This document shows positions 20,902 through 29,073 of a DNA stretch of 64,000 bases, piece by piece. Both the position numbers and the translations under genes were made by a program. The DNA comes from an uncultured Ellagibacter sp. (lineage in GTDB: Bacteria > Actinomycetota > Coriobacteriia > Coriobacteriales > Eggerthellaceae): NCBI RefSeq assembly GCF_934643285.1, contig NZ_CAKUBT010000001.1:248001-312000 (forward strand). The letters run 5' to 3'. Each line of letters begins with the position of its first letter. The stretch's first letter is position 1. Under the pieces are notes generated by a model. The model was not told where the DNA came from and made no database searches. It worked only from the letters and a program-made list of their open reading frames with translations.

Positions 20902-21717
20902 TTACCCTCCGAAGAAGGCGCGGGCTGTGCGCGCTGCGGGGAGATCCTTGCCATTATCGGCGGCGAAGCGCATGCAGCCTGCTGCCGCATCGCGGTTGCC
21001 CGCCGCAGCGTGAAGCTCGCCTTCCTTGGCGGCATACACGACGCGCAAGCGCGTGCACTGGTCGTGGTTGTCCCAGATGGAGCGGTAAAGCCCGATGAGC
21101 TTCGACTCGTCGTGATCAAGTTCTGCCTGGGCGACTTCGCGCGACCAGGAAAGATAGGCACGGCGCTGCTGCGTGATAGCATCATCCCCCAAGTTTGGCA
21201 GCGAGAGCGCCTCGTCGATGAGCGCGATCACTCGGTTGTTGTCAAAGAGGCTTTTCACGAGGGGAACCAGATCGGCATACAACGCGATTTTCGCCTCGTC
21301 GGTCGGCGCATCCTTCACGCTGTCCTGAATCATGAGGCCGAACTTCGCTGCCTCGCTCTTGCGATCGACGTTGATGAGCGCGCACGCGTAGAAGGACAAA
21401 AACCACGCGGGAAGCTCGCCCAAGGGCGGCTCGGCGGATTCCGCGATTTTCGACGAACCTTCGAGGAAGGCCATAGCATCGCAGTCATCGTTGTAGAGGG
21501 AGACGAGCTTTTCGAGCTTAGCCTGCGCTGCGCGAGCAAACACGCGCGTGAAGACGAACAGGCCAGCGAGCAAGAGCACGACAGATACGCCCGCGCCCGC
21601 TGCAGTGAAGCCCATCGCGCGCCCCTCGATGTTCGACCAGATGAAGACCACGGCGAGGGGAATGACGACGGCAATAGCGCAAGCCGCTATCTCATAGCGT
21701 TTGAAATACGTAAGCAC
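20902..21717 (-). CDS. Membrane-anchored protein of unknown function
   Basis: Not recognised as a known family. The 271-residue product begins with two membrane segments (roughly residues 10-30 and 40-60). A long soluble, helix-rich cytoplasmic part follows, with TPR-like spacing of Ala and Leu but no clear TPR consensus. The GTG at 21717 is preferred because GGGTGAGG lies just upstream; another GTG at 21768 is possible. It lies between the ion transporter and focA. The coding sequence is intact with normal base use. Confidence 0.75.
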   Translation of the reverse strand: MLTYFKRYEIAACAIAVVIPLAVVFIWSNIEGRAMGFTAAGAGVSVVLLLAGLFVFTRVFARAAQAKLEKLVSLYNDDCDAMAFLEGSSKIAESAEPPLGELPAWFLSFYACALINVDRKSEAAKFGLMIQDSVKDAPTDEAKIALYADLVPLVKSLFDNNRVIALIDEALSLPNLGDDAITQQRRAYLSWSREVAQAELDHDESKLIGLYRSIWDNHDQCTRLRVVYAAKEGELHAAAGNRDAAAGCMRFAADNGKDLPAARTARAFFGG

Positions 21718-21774
21718 GAACCTCACCCTTCCCCGTTGACTGTTGAAAGGTAAGTGTAGCGTATGCACGCGGGT

Positions 21775-22593
21775 TTACGCGAGATTCTCACGAGTTCGAT
21801 ACGCGAACCAATACGCCGCGCCGACCGCCACGCCGCCGACGATGTTGCCGAGCGTCGCGATGACGATGTTCGCGACGAGCCCCTCGAGCGTGATCGCCCC
21901 CGGGTTGCCGACGCCGAGCGTGTTCATGAGAAGCCCGCTCGGAAGGAAGAACATGTTCGCCACGCAGTGCTCGAACCCGCAGGCCACAAACGCAGTGATA
22001 GGAAGAAAGATGCCGAGCACCTTATCGACCACCGAGCGGGCGGAAAAGCCGATCCACACGGCCAGGCACACGAGCACGTTGCAAAGGATGCCCTTCGCGA
22101 AGATGGTGGCGGGTGCAAGTGAGGCCTTCGAGGAAGCAACGTTTACCATGGTCGTCCCGACCGCTCCCCCGTTCATCGCGCCCATCTGCGAGGCGCATAC
22201 GAGGAACACGACGACGAGCGAACCGGCAAGGTTTCCCAGCCACACAATCGCCCAGTTGCGCGCGAGCTGGCCTGAGCCGATCTTTTTCGAGAACAGCGAG
22301 CACACCATAAGCGAGTTGCCGGTGAAAAGCTCCGCGCCGCAGCAGAGCACGAGCACGAGGCCTAAGCAGAAGCAAGCGCCACCGCCAGCGCGTTGCACAG
22401 CGAAAGGAAGCGATGAATCGCTTGTGAACAGGCAAAAGAACATTGCGCCGAATCCGATGAAGGCGCCTGCGAGCATCGCGGCGACAAACATGCGGCCAGC
22501 GGGCATCGAGCCCTTCGAGATGCCGAGGGTCTCCGCCTTCGCCTCGGTTTGAGCCGGGCTTAACGCGTCGACGGAAATTGATTGATCTGCCAT
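21775..22593 (-). CDS. focA: Formate/nitrite channel (FNT family)
   Basis: Pentameric inner-membrane channel for formate or nitrite. The 272 residues have six hydrophobic segments and FNT signatures, with LCCGAELFTGNSLM before the omega-loop region and FEHCVANMFFLPSGLL in the second half. Nothing distinguishes FocA from NirC by eye; neighbouring selC makes formate attractive. The start is the ATG at 22593, whose RBS is a run of nine Gs. Confidence 0.88.
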   Translation of the reverse strand: MADQSISVDALSPAQTEAKAETLGISKGSMPAGRMFVAAMLAGAFIGFGAMFFCLFTSDSSLPFAVQRAGGGACFCLGLVLVLCCGAELFTGNSLMVCSLFSKKIGSGQLARNWAIVWLGNLAGSLVVVFLVCASQMGAMNGGAVGTTMVNVASSKASLAPATIFAKGILCNVLVCLAVWIGFSARSVVDKVLGIFLPITAFVACGFEHCVANMFFLPSGLLMNTLGVGNPGAITLEGLVANIVIATLGNIVGGVAVGAAYWFAYRTRENLA

Positions 22594-22605
22594 AATCCCC
22601 CCCCC
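22594..22605 (-). promoter_or_regulatory. focA RBS made of a nine-G homopolymer
   Basis: On the minus strand nine consecutive Gs (22605-22597) end three bases before the ATG. They serve as, or occupy the place of, the Shine-Dalgarno. Homopolymeric G tracts slip during replication, so the RBS spacing could vary between cells. Confidence 0.8.
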
Positions 22606-22614
22606 ATTTCCTGG

Positions 22615-22644
22615 AAAAGACAACAAGCACGCAAGCACCTTGCG
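22615..22644 (-). terminator. Candidate selC terminator
   Basis: A 6-bp stem CGCAAG-GTG-CTTGCG (22644-22630, minus) is followed by TGCTTGTTGTCTTTT. It is weak but well placed 30 bases after the tRNA. Confidence 0.4.
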
Positions 22645-22673
22645 GCGCCGATCACGTCGTTTCATGGAAATAT

Positions 22674-22770
22674 TGGCGGAGATGCGTGCGAATCGAACAC
22701 ACCCAAGACGTTCTGCGCGCCTCACAACGGCTTTGAAGGCCGCGGGGCCCACCAGGACCCATCCATCTCC
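22674..22770 (-). tRNA. selC: tRNA-Sec (anticodon UCA)
   Basis: The 97-base minus-strand sequence folds as a selenocysteine tRNA. The acceptor arms are GGAGATG and CATCTCC. The D stem is 6 bp, GGGTCC/GGGCCC, with a 4-base TGGT loop, a hallmark of bacterial tRNA-Sec. The anticodon arm GCGGC-CTTCAAA-GCCGT presents UCA. A long variable arm is followed by the T arm GTGTG-TTCGATT-CGCAC, and the gene ends with encoded GCCA. The eighth acceptor pair is a G-G mismatch. It implies a selenoprotein system (SelA/SelB/SelD) elsewhere in the genome. Confidence 0.93.
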
Positions 22771-22797
22771 AAGAAGAAAGCTTCCTAAAGCGTGACA

Positions 22798-22826
22798 ATC
22801 ATACCGCATGCCCGCGCGCAACCCCC
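22798..22826 (-). promoter_or_regulatory. Candidate selC promoter
   Basis: TATGAT (22803-22798, minus) lies 28 bases before the mature tRNA 5' end. The -35 is weak. Confidence 0.35.
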
Positions 22827-22846
22827 GACCCGTTGAGCAAAGGGCG

Positions 22847-22875
22847 AAAAATCCCGCCAATGACACCACGGCGGG
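22847..22875 (-). terminator. Terminator after the sensor-kinase remnant
   Basis: On the minus strand CCCGCC and GGCGGG pair across an 11-base loop, followed by ATTTTT. It isolates selC from the upstream pseudogene. Confidence 0.8.
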
Positions 22876-22880
22876 CGCAA

Positions 22881-23573
22881 TTACGGGGGCACCTTAGCTA
22901 CACAAGATATGCTTCCGTAATGCCGAACGGCACGAACATCAGCAAGGTCCCTACGAAAGTCATCACGAGAAGCCGAAGCAGGCAACACGTCGGCAGCAGG
23001 CGAACGCAAAACGGGCAAAGCATTAGCGGCGAGCGCTTGCTTGACCTTCTCCATGTCGATGGGTTTAGTAAGATGCCCGTTCATGCCTGCATCGTGGGCT
23101 CGCTGGGCATCTTCGGCAAGTGCAGGGTCGCCCACGGTAAGGTCGTCGCGATCGGACTTCACGTAGATGTAATAGCGCTCCTTGCCCGAAGGGTTCGTCG
23201 AGTAGAGAAGGTTCTCGGCTCGTTCGGGAGTATAGGAGATGTTCGACATGAGGTCGATTTCCCCCGCCTCATGCTTAGCAATGAGCTCAGAGAACGTTCC
23301 CAGGACGTACTCGTATTTCCAACCCTCGGTGTGGTAGGAAATGTCTTGCAGGTATTCGTATCCCCAGCCCGACATATACGTGTCGGGCGTTCAGGATTGG
23401 TAGTCCTGATTGTCGATGAGGTAGCCGACGCGAATCACTTTCGAGGAAGCCGCCTCGTCCTGAGATTGCCCCTGCTCGTCGGCCGAAGCCACTCCTAAGG
23501 TGCCGACGGATGCCAAGGAAAACGCGAGCATGATCGCGAGAACGAAGCGCAACGCGATAGTACGTGACCTCAA
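22881..23573 (-). pseudogene. Remnant of a periplasmic-sensing hybrid histidine kinase
   Basis: The frame encodes a signal peptide (MRSRTIALRFVLAIML...ASA) and the start of a type 3 solute-binding domain (KVIRVGYLIDNQDYQS), then an in-frame TGA at 23391-23393. The same frame continues with the domain (SGWGYEYLQDISY, GEIDLMSNISYTPERAE, GKERYYIYVKSDRDDL). It then jumps, near 23115-23125, to the last part of a receiver domain (EDAQRAHDAGMNGHLTKPID). The HAMP/kinase core and most of the receiver are gone. Intact relatives are large BvgS-like sensors. About 230 codons remain. A terminator lies just downstream, so the locus was once a transcription unit. Confidence 0.85.
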
Positions 23574-23626
23574 GGCACCCTCCGACCTACTGATAGCGTA
23601 ATAGAAATATCATACCAGCAACTTGC

Positions 23627-23668
23627 AAGTAAAGAAGGCGCGGCAAGCGAATCTCGCGTGCCGCGCCT
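23627..23668 (-). terminator. Terminator of the 2-oxoacid:ferredoxin oxidoreductase operon
   Basis: AGGCGCGGCA (23636-23645) and TGCCGCGCCT (23659-23668) form a 10-bp perfect stem. On the minus strand it is followed by TTCTTTACTT. Confidence 0.85.
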
Positions 23669-23760
23669 CAACTGGGGCTTCGCGTCAACCGTGCGCCTTT
23701 GAGGGTAAGAAGCTGCGGCGAAGGGCGTCCCTTTAGCGCCCCGCGCCGCGCACGCTGCCC

Positions 23761-24309
23761 TTACGCCTCGATACCGAGGGCGAGCGCCTGCTTGTTCTTA
23801 TCGAGCATCGCAGCTTTGCGCGCGGGAACGCACTTCTCGATCGCCGCCGTGAGCACCTCGGAATCACAGAACGGGTCCGCCGCAAAGAGAGCGCCCACCA
23901 GCACGATGTTGCCCAAGCCCTTAAGCCCCGCCTTCTCGGCGATATCGGCAGCGGGGATGGCCTTCACCGTGACGTCGTTGCGCTCAGGAATGTTCTGCAC
24001 GAGCGTGGAGTCGGCAATGATAAGACCGCCGGGAACGACCGCATCGATGAACTTGTCGAGGGAGGGTTGGTTCATCGCGATAAGGACATCGGGCGCGGTA
24101 ATGAGCGGGCTGCCGATGGGGTCTGCCGCCAAGCTGACGCTGCAGTTCGCGGTGCCGCCGCGCATCTCAGGGCCGTAGGAGGGCAGCCACGAAACCTCGC
24201 GGTTGCCGATGAGCCCGGTATAGGCGATGACCTTGCCGGCGAAGAGCACGCCCTGCCCGCCGAAGCCGGCGAGCACGATCTTGCGATCGGGATACGTCGT
24301 CTCAGCCAT
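23761..24309 (-). CDS. 2-oxoacid:ferredoxin oxidoreductase, gamma subunit
   Basis: Gamma subunit of a ferredoxin-dependent 2-oxoacid oxidoreductase (VOR/KOR type), which links 2-oxoacid, CoA and ferredoxin to acyl-CoA and CO2. The 182 residues start MAETTYPDRKIVLAGFGGQGV and include the SYGPEMRGGTANC block typical of gamma subunits. The ATG at 24309 overlaps the beta stop (TAATG); open sequence upstream belongs to the beta gene. Last gene of the operon. Confidence 0.93.
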   Translation of the reverse strand: MAETTYPDRKIVLAGFGGQGVLFAGKVIAYTGLIGNREVSWLPSYGPEMRGGTANCSVSLAADPIGSPLITAPDVLIAMNQPSLDKFIDAVVPGGLIIADSTLVQNIPERNDVTVKAIPAADIAEKAGLKGLGNIVLVGALFAADPFCDSEVLTAAIEKCVPARKAAMLDKNKQALALGIEA

Positions 24310-25148
24310 TAGTTGCCCCCTTCCGACTTCTCGGGATGGGCAATGGGACACGCCGCTGAGCGCGCCGACGCCGCCTCGGCCGCGTTCGCGTAACCATCGG
24401 CGACGACATCGCGGTAGACGCCGAGCGGATAGTACGGCAGCATGTTCTCGCGCATCCATTCGAAGGCCTCTTGCGGCGTCAATCCCCAGTTCGTGGGGCA
24501 AGTGGAAACGACCTCGATGAACGAGTAGCCCACGCCGTCGATCTGGTACTGGAACGCCTTCTTGATGGCGTTTTTCGCCTTGCGGATGTTCTTCTTGCAA
24601 TCGACGGTGACGCGCTCGATGTACGCCGGGCCATCGAGCGTGCTCAAAAGCTCGCACACGCGCACGGGATAACCCGCCTTCGAAACGTCGCGCCCATAGG
24701 GGCTCGTCTGCGTGACCTGGTTCGGAAGGCTCGTAGGCGCCATCTGACCGCCCGTCATACCGTAGATCGCGTTATTGATGAAGATGACGGTAATGTGCTC
24801 GCCGCGCGTCGCCGCATGGACGGTCTCCGCCATGCCGATCGAGGCGAGATCGCCGTCGCCTTGGTACGCGAACACCACATGGTCGGGCAAAACGCGCTTC
24901 ACGCCGGTCGCAACCGCGGGGGCGCGGCCGTGAGCAGCCTCGATCATATCGCAACCGAAGAAATCGTAGGACATGACCGAGCAGCCGACAGGCGCGACGC
25001 CTACGGTCTGGCCCTCGATATCGAGCTCGTCCATGGCCTCGCACACGAGGCGATGGACGATGCCGTGCGTGCAGCCCGGGCAATAGTTGGTCACCACCGG
25101 CAACAGCGAATGCGGGCGGGAAAACACGAGCTTCTCGTCTTGTGCCAT
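24309..25148 (-). CDS. 2-oxoacid:ferredoxin oxidoreductase, beta (TPP) subunit
   Basis: Binds thiamine pyrophosphate and one 4Fe-4S cluster. The Cys residues in YCPGCTHGIVHRL and further downstream fit cluster ligation. The TPP motif is GDGDLASIG followed by INNAIYGMTGGQ. The 279 residues end in a Cys/His-containing tail. Closest in style to 2-oxoisovalerate or 2-oxoglutarate enzymes; the substrate cannot be decided by eye. Overlaps both neighbours at start/stop codons. Confidence 0.92.
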   Translation of the reverse strand: MAQDEKLVFSRPHSLLPVVTNYCPGCTHGIVHRLVCEAMDELDIEGQTVGVAPVGCSVMSYDFFGCDMIEAAHGRAPAVATGVKRVLPDHVVFAYQGDGDLASIGMAETVHAATRGEHITVIFINNAIYGMTGGQMAPTSLPNQVTQTSPYGRDVSKAGYPVRVCELLSTLDGPAYIERVTVDCKKNIRKAKNAIKKAFQYQIDGVGYSFIEVVSTCPTNWGLTPQEAFEWMRENMLPYYPLGVYRDVVADGYANAAEAASARSAACPIAHPEKSEGGN

Positions 25149-26215
25149 TAGAGAACCCCTCCCCTCTTCGCAGAATCCTTGATAGCGGAAAGCACCTCTT
25201 CAGGCGTCGGGATGACGCCGCCGGTGCGGCCGTAGAAGTCAACTGCCGCGCGCCCGTTCACCGCAAGGCGCACGTCGTCGACCATCTGTCCCATGTTCAT
25301 CTCAACCGACAGGAACGCCTTCGCATGCGAGAGCGCGTCTTCGATCGCCTTCGTCGGGAACGGCCACAGCGTGATCGGGCGAAGCAGACCGACTTTGATG
25401 CCCTCCTCGCGCGCCGCGACGACCGCACTTCTCGCCACGCGGCTCGATGCGCCGAACGCGACTACGACGATTTCCGCATCGTCGAGCATGAAAGCTTCTG
25501 CGCGCTGTTCCTTCTCGCGGATGACCTCGTAGCGCTCGAACCGCTCGATGTTGAGCTTCTCGAGGGCGTCGGCGGTCAGATAGAGTGAGTTCACGATGTT
25601 GTGGGCGCGCTTGCCCTTATGCCCCGTCGTCGCCCAGGGCTTCTCGGGGAGGCTTTCCTTGGGCTCCGGCAAAACGACGGGCTCCATCATTTGGCCGAGC
25701 ATGCCGTCGGCAAGCACCATGACAGGCGTGCGATACTCGTCGGCCAAGTCGAAGGCACGGTAGACGCAGTCGGCCATCTCCTGTACTGTCGAGGGCGCGA
25801 GCACGGGCATGAAGAAGTCGCCATGCCCCGTCGCGCGCGTGGCCTGCCAATAATCGGACTGGGAAGGCTGGATGCCGCCGAGACCCGGGCCCCCTCGCTG
25901 CACGTTAATGATGACGCCCGGCAGATCCGAGCCCGCCATGTACGAGATGCCCTCGCCTTTAAGCGAGATTCCAGGGCTCGATGAGGACGTCATCGCGCGA
26001 GCGCCGGCGGACGCGGCGCCGTACACCATGTTGATGGCCGCGATCTCGCTTTCAGCCTGCAGATACGTCCCGCCAATCTTCGGCATGCGCTTGGACATGT
26101 AGGCCGCAAGCTCGGTCTGCGGCGTGATGGGATAGCCGAAGAAGAAACGGCACCCGGCGCGCAACGCACTTTCTGCGAGCGCCTCGTTTCCCTTCATAAG
26201 AACCTTTTCAGCCAT
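25148..26215 (-). CDS. 2-oxoacid:ferredoxin oxidoreductase, alpha subunit
   Basis: Forms the active-site interface with the beta subunit. The 355 residues begin with LMKGNEALAESALRAGC and the substrate-loop region GYPITPQTELAAYMS, then TSSSSPGISLKGEGISYMAGSD-type pyrimidine-binding sequence. Domains I and II of the classical PFOR are both present in this chain. Its start lies three bases after the delta subunit. Confidence 0.93.
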   Translation of the reverse strand: MAEKVLMKGNEALAESALRAGCRFFFGYPITPQTELAAYMSKRMPKIGGTYLQAESEIAAINMVYGAASAGARAMTSSSSPGISLKGEGISYMAGSDLPGVIINVQRGGPGLGGIQPSQSDYWQATRATGHGDFFMPVLAPSTVQEMADCVYRAFDLADEYRTPVMVLADGMLGQMMEPVVLPEPKESLPEKPWATTGHKGKRAHNIVNSLYLTADALEKLNIERFERYEVIREKEQRAEAFMLDDAEIVVVAFGASSRVARSAVVAAREEGIKVGLLRPITLWPFPTKAIEDALSHAKAFLSVEMNMGQMVDDVRLAVNGRAAVDFYGRTGGVIPTPEEVLSAIKDSAKRGGVL

Positions 26216-26218
26216 AAC

Positions 26219-26425
26219 TCACCTCCAAACCGAGATGGCGACGTCGGGGCACATGACCGCGCATGAGCAGCACCCCGTGCATTTTGACAGATCGATGCAG
26301 TGCGCAGGATGATAGCCCTTGGCCGTTATCCTCTCCTGATCGAGCTCGATAATGTGGGTCGGGCACGCATCCACGCAAAGGCCGCAGCCCTTGCAGAAGC
26401 CCTCGTCCACGCTGATTCTTGCCAT
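26219..26425 (-). CDS. 2-oxoacid:ferredoxin oxidoreductase, delta (2[4Fe-4S] ferredoxin) subunit
   Basis: The 68 residues contain two ferredoxin motifs, CKGCGLCVDACP and CTGCCSCAVMCP, each binding a 4Fe-4S cluster that passes electrons to external ferredoxin. It precedes the alpha gene and follows the ATPase gene by 28 bases. Confidence 0.95.
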   Translation of the reverse strand: MARISVDEGFCKGCGLCVDACPTHIIELDQERITAKGYHPAHCIDLSKCTGCCSCAVMCPDVAISVWR

Positions 26426-26453
26426 TTGACGTTAACCCCCGCCCTCTTGACTA

Positions 26454-27185
26454 TCAGTTACTCCACGGCGTTTGCCGATAGGGATTTATTTCGTAGAGCG
26501 CCACGTCGGCGCCCTCTTGGGAAAGCCGCTCCCTCGCCGCATCCGCGCAAGATGCGGGAACGCAGACGGCAGCAAGCGGCAGACCCGCCGCACATGCCAC
26601 TTCGCGGGCAAACGGCAGCGAAGTGGAAATCGCATCTTCGTCGGTGTCGCCCATGAGATGGGAGTTCGCGACGATTGCCGTCGCACGAAGGCGCGATGCA
26701 CGCTCGATTTCGTAGAGCACCTCGCACGCTTCGCGCGGATCGCGGGTAAGCGCTCGGTAGCGATTCACGACATACCACATCTCGTAAGGTGCCGAAGCGA
26801 TTGTGCGTGAGAAACGCCCGAGCGCCGCCGCACCGGCATCGTCGCCGCCGACATCGATGACGCACAGCTCGCCCGCGTCGGAGCTCGCACGCTCAATCGC
26901 GGGAGCGACCGCGCCGGTGAGCGCCGGCATGTCGATGTTGCAGTCGGGGCCGGCATAGACCGGCGTTATCACCGAGATACCCGCCGCCCGAAGCGATTGC
27001 GCCTGGTCACTCGACCTGAAGTAGGGATTCACCACATCGAGGTCGACAAGCGTGACGTGTTTTCCCGCGCACGCGGCATTCTTTACGAGCGAAAGCGAAA
27101 GTGCCGTCTTCCCCACACCGTAGTGGCCGCACACGACAAGCACGCCGCCCAGCTGCGAAACGTCGAAGTCGCGAACCTGCGCCAT
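26454..27185 (-). CDS. P-loop ATPase of MinD/CobQ type, unknown role
   Basis: SIMIBI-class NTPase of 243 residues. Walker A is CGHYGVGKTALS near the N-terminus, then VDLDVVNPYFRSSDQ and VIDVGGDDAGAAALGRF as switch/Walker B regions. There is no Cys pair for an Fe-S cluster as in NifH-like proteins, and no MinD amphipathic tail. It is embedded between an acyl-CoA ligase (two-base gap) and the ferredoxin subunit, so it probably serves the oxidoreductase as a maturation or control factor, but this is inference. Confidence 0.8.
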   Translation of the reverse strand: MAQVRDFDVSQLGGVLVVCGHYGVGKTALSLSLVKNAACAGKHVTLVDLDVVNPYFRSSDQAQSLRAAGISVITPVYAGPDCNIDMPALTGAVAPAIERASSDAGELCVIDVGGDDAGAAALGRFSRTIASAPYEMWYVVNRYRALTRDPREACEVLYEIERASRLRATAIVANSHLMGDTDEDAISTSLPFAREVACAAGLPLAAVCVPASCADAARERLSQEGADVALYEINPYRQTPWSN

Positions 27186-27186
27186 G

Positions 27187-28974
27187 CTAGATAAGGCCCT
27201 CGGGAAGCTTCGGCGACTTCAAGTCCGCCCCGTCCTTCTGCCTGATGGCGACGCGGCGGATCTTGCCGTTCACGGTCTTGGGCAGCGCGTCGACATATTC
27301 GACGATGCGCGGGTATTTGTAAGGAGCCGTACGATGCTTCACCCATGCCTGCAGCTCACGGGTCAGCTCGTCGGAGCCCTTAAAGCCATCGGCAAGCACG
27401 ACCGTTGCCTTGACGGCGAAGCCGCGAACAGGATCGGGCACGCCGGTGACAGCGCACTCGCGCACCGCCTCGTGCTCGAGCAGCTCGCTTTCGATCTCGA
27501 AAGGCCCGATGCGGTAGCCGGACGACTTGATGACGTCGTCGTTTCGGCCGACGTACCAGAAGTACCCGTCCTCGTCGACCCATGCGGTGTCGCCGGTGTG
27601 ATACCAGCCGTTGTAGATCGCGTTCGCCGTCTTTTCGGGGTCGCGGTAATATTCCACCATGATGCCCGCGGGGCGCGGCTCCATGCAGATGCAGATCTCG
27701 CCCGTCTCGCCGGTGTTGCAGCGCGAACCGTCGTCGCGCTGAATCTCGACGTTGTAGAGCGGCACGGGCTTGCCCATCGAGCCAGAACGCGGCGTCGAAT
27801 GCTTGAGGTTGGCGATGGTGAGCGGTGTCTCCGTCTGGCCGAAGCCCTCGTAGATTGTGAGCCCCGTGTGCTCTTTCCAGAAGTTGAACAAATCGGGGTT
27901 GAGCGCCTCGCCTGCGGTCGTCGAGTACTGAAGCGACGAGAGGTCATAGGCGTCGAAGTTCTCCGACATCATAAGGCGGTACATCGTCGGCGGGCAGCAC
28001 ATAGACGTGACCTGGTACTTCGAGATAATCGAGAGAATCTCACCCGCGTTGAAGCGGTCGAAATCGTACGTGAGGACGCAGGCCTCCATAAGCCATTGCC
28101 CGTAGTATTTGCCCCAGACCGCCTTGCCCCAGCCCGTGTCGGCGATGGTGAAGTGAACGCCGTCGGGCTGCACATTGTGCCAGTGCTTGGCGGTGATGAG
28201 GTGCGCAACGGCGTAGCCAGAGTTGTGGAGCACCATCTTCGGGTTGCCGGACGTGCCGGAGGAGAAGTACATGAGCATGGGCTCGGCCGCTACCGTGTCG
28301 CAACGCTCGAAGACCTCGCTCGCCGCGCGGACGCCGCTGTTGAAGTCGACCCAACCTTCGCGCTCGATGGACGCGGCGCAGATGCCTTCCTCGCCGGAAA
28401 GCGCCGCGCCGACGGTGCCCGCGACGGCGATGAGGTTTCCATCCTCGTCGCGTCGGGTCAAACCGCCACCCGCGCCGTTCACGAGGATGCGCGAGGTGAC
28501 CGTGGGGCATTCGGAGATGACGTTGTCGGCAACCTCGGCGATATCCCCAACGGAGGTGCAGATGATGGAGCTGATGGAAGCGCCGTTTAAGCGGTATTCC
28601 AGGTCGTGCTCCTTCAACATGAAGGTCGCGGGAACCATGACCGCGCCGATCTTGGCCAACGCCGTTGCAACGAACCAGAACTGGTAGTGGCGGCGCAGCA
28701 CGACAAGAACGTAATCGCCGCGCTTGATACCCTGATCAACCAGGAAGTTCGCCGTTTTGTCGGACCAGCGCTTCATGTCGGCGAAGGTGAAGATATGCTC
28801 CTCGCCTTCGGGGTTGCACCAGATCATCGCGCGACGGTCGGGGTCGTTCACCGCGATGTCGTCGACGACGTCGTAGCCGAAGTTGAAGTTGTCGGGATAG
28901 TGGACGCTGAACGTCTTAAGCTGCCCATCGGGAGCGTAGGTCTCGTCAACGTAGCGCAGATTGATATTCCTCAT
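27187..28974 (-). CDS. AMP-forming acyl-CoA synthetase
   Basis: Adenylate-forming ligase: carboxylic acid, ATP and CoA give acyl-CoA, AMP and PPi. The 595 residues show MLMYFSSGTSGNPKMV (P-loop A3), YEGFGQTETPL (A5), YHTGDTAWVDEDGYFWYVGR (A7/A8) and the catalytic Lys in PKTVNGKIRR. The overall form is closest to medium-chain/acetoacetyl-type ligases (MACS). The substrate may be a branched or aryl acid given the neighbouring oxidoreductase. First enzyme gene after the XRE-cupin regulator. Confidence 0.9.
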   Translation of the reverse strand: MRNINLRYVDETYAPDGQLKTFSVHYPDNFNFGYDVVDDIAVNDPDRRAMIWCNPEGEEHIFTFADMKRWSDKTANFLVDQGIKRGDYVLVVLRRHYQFWFVATALAKIGAVMVPATFMLKEHDLEYRLNGASISSIICTSVGDIAEVADNVISECPTVTSRILVNGAGGGLTRRDEDGNLIAVAGTVGAALSGEEGICAASIEREGWVDFNSGVRAASEVFERCDTVAAEPMLMYFSSGTSGNPKMVLHNSGYAVAHLITAKHWHNVQPDGVHFTIADTGWGKAVWGKYYGQWLMEACVLTYDFDRFNAGEILSIISKYQVTSMCCPPTMYRLMMSENFDAYDLSSLQYSTTAGEALNPDLFNFWKEHTGLTIYEGFGQTETPLTIANLKHSTPRSGSMGKPVPLYNVEIQRDDGSRCNTGETGEICICMEPRPAGIMVEYYRDPEKTANAIYNGWYHTGDTAWVDEDGYFWYVGRNDDVIKSSGYRIGPFEIESELLEHEAVRECAVTGVPDPVRGFAVKATVVLADGFKGSDELTRELQAWVKHRTAPYKYPRIVEYVDALPKTVNGKIRRVAIRQKDGADLKSPKLPEGLI

Positions 28975-29073
28975 GGGATAAAAGAACCTCTTTCAGTGCA
29001 AGCGGGGCAAAACACCCCTGAAGTCTCGTAGGAACCGAAGGGATGGCGCAACCCGGGACACGCCCGAGCGCGC

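Noticed and set aside
22881..23573. Treating the two parts of the sensor-kinase remnant as two real small genes
   Set aside because: Both parts are in one frame separated by a single stop, and each contains only a fragment of known domains.
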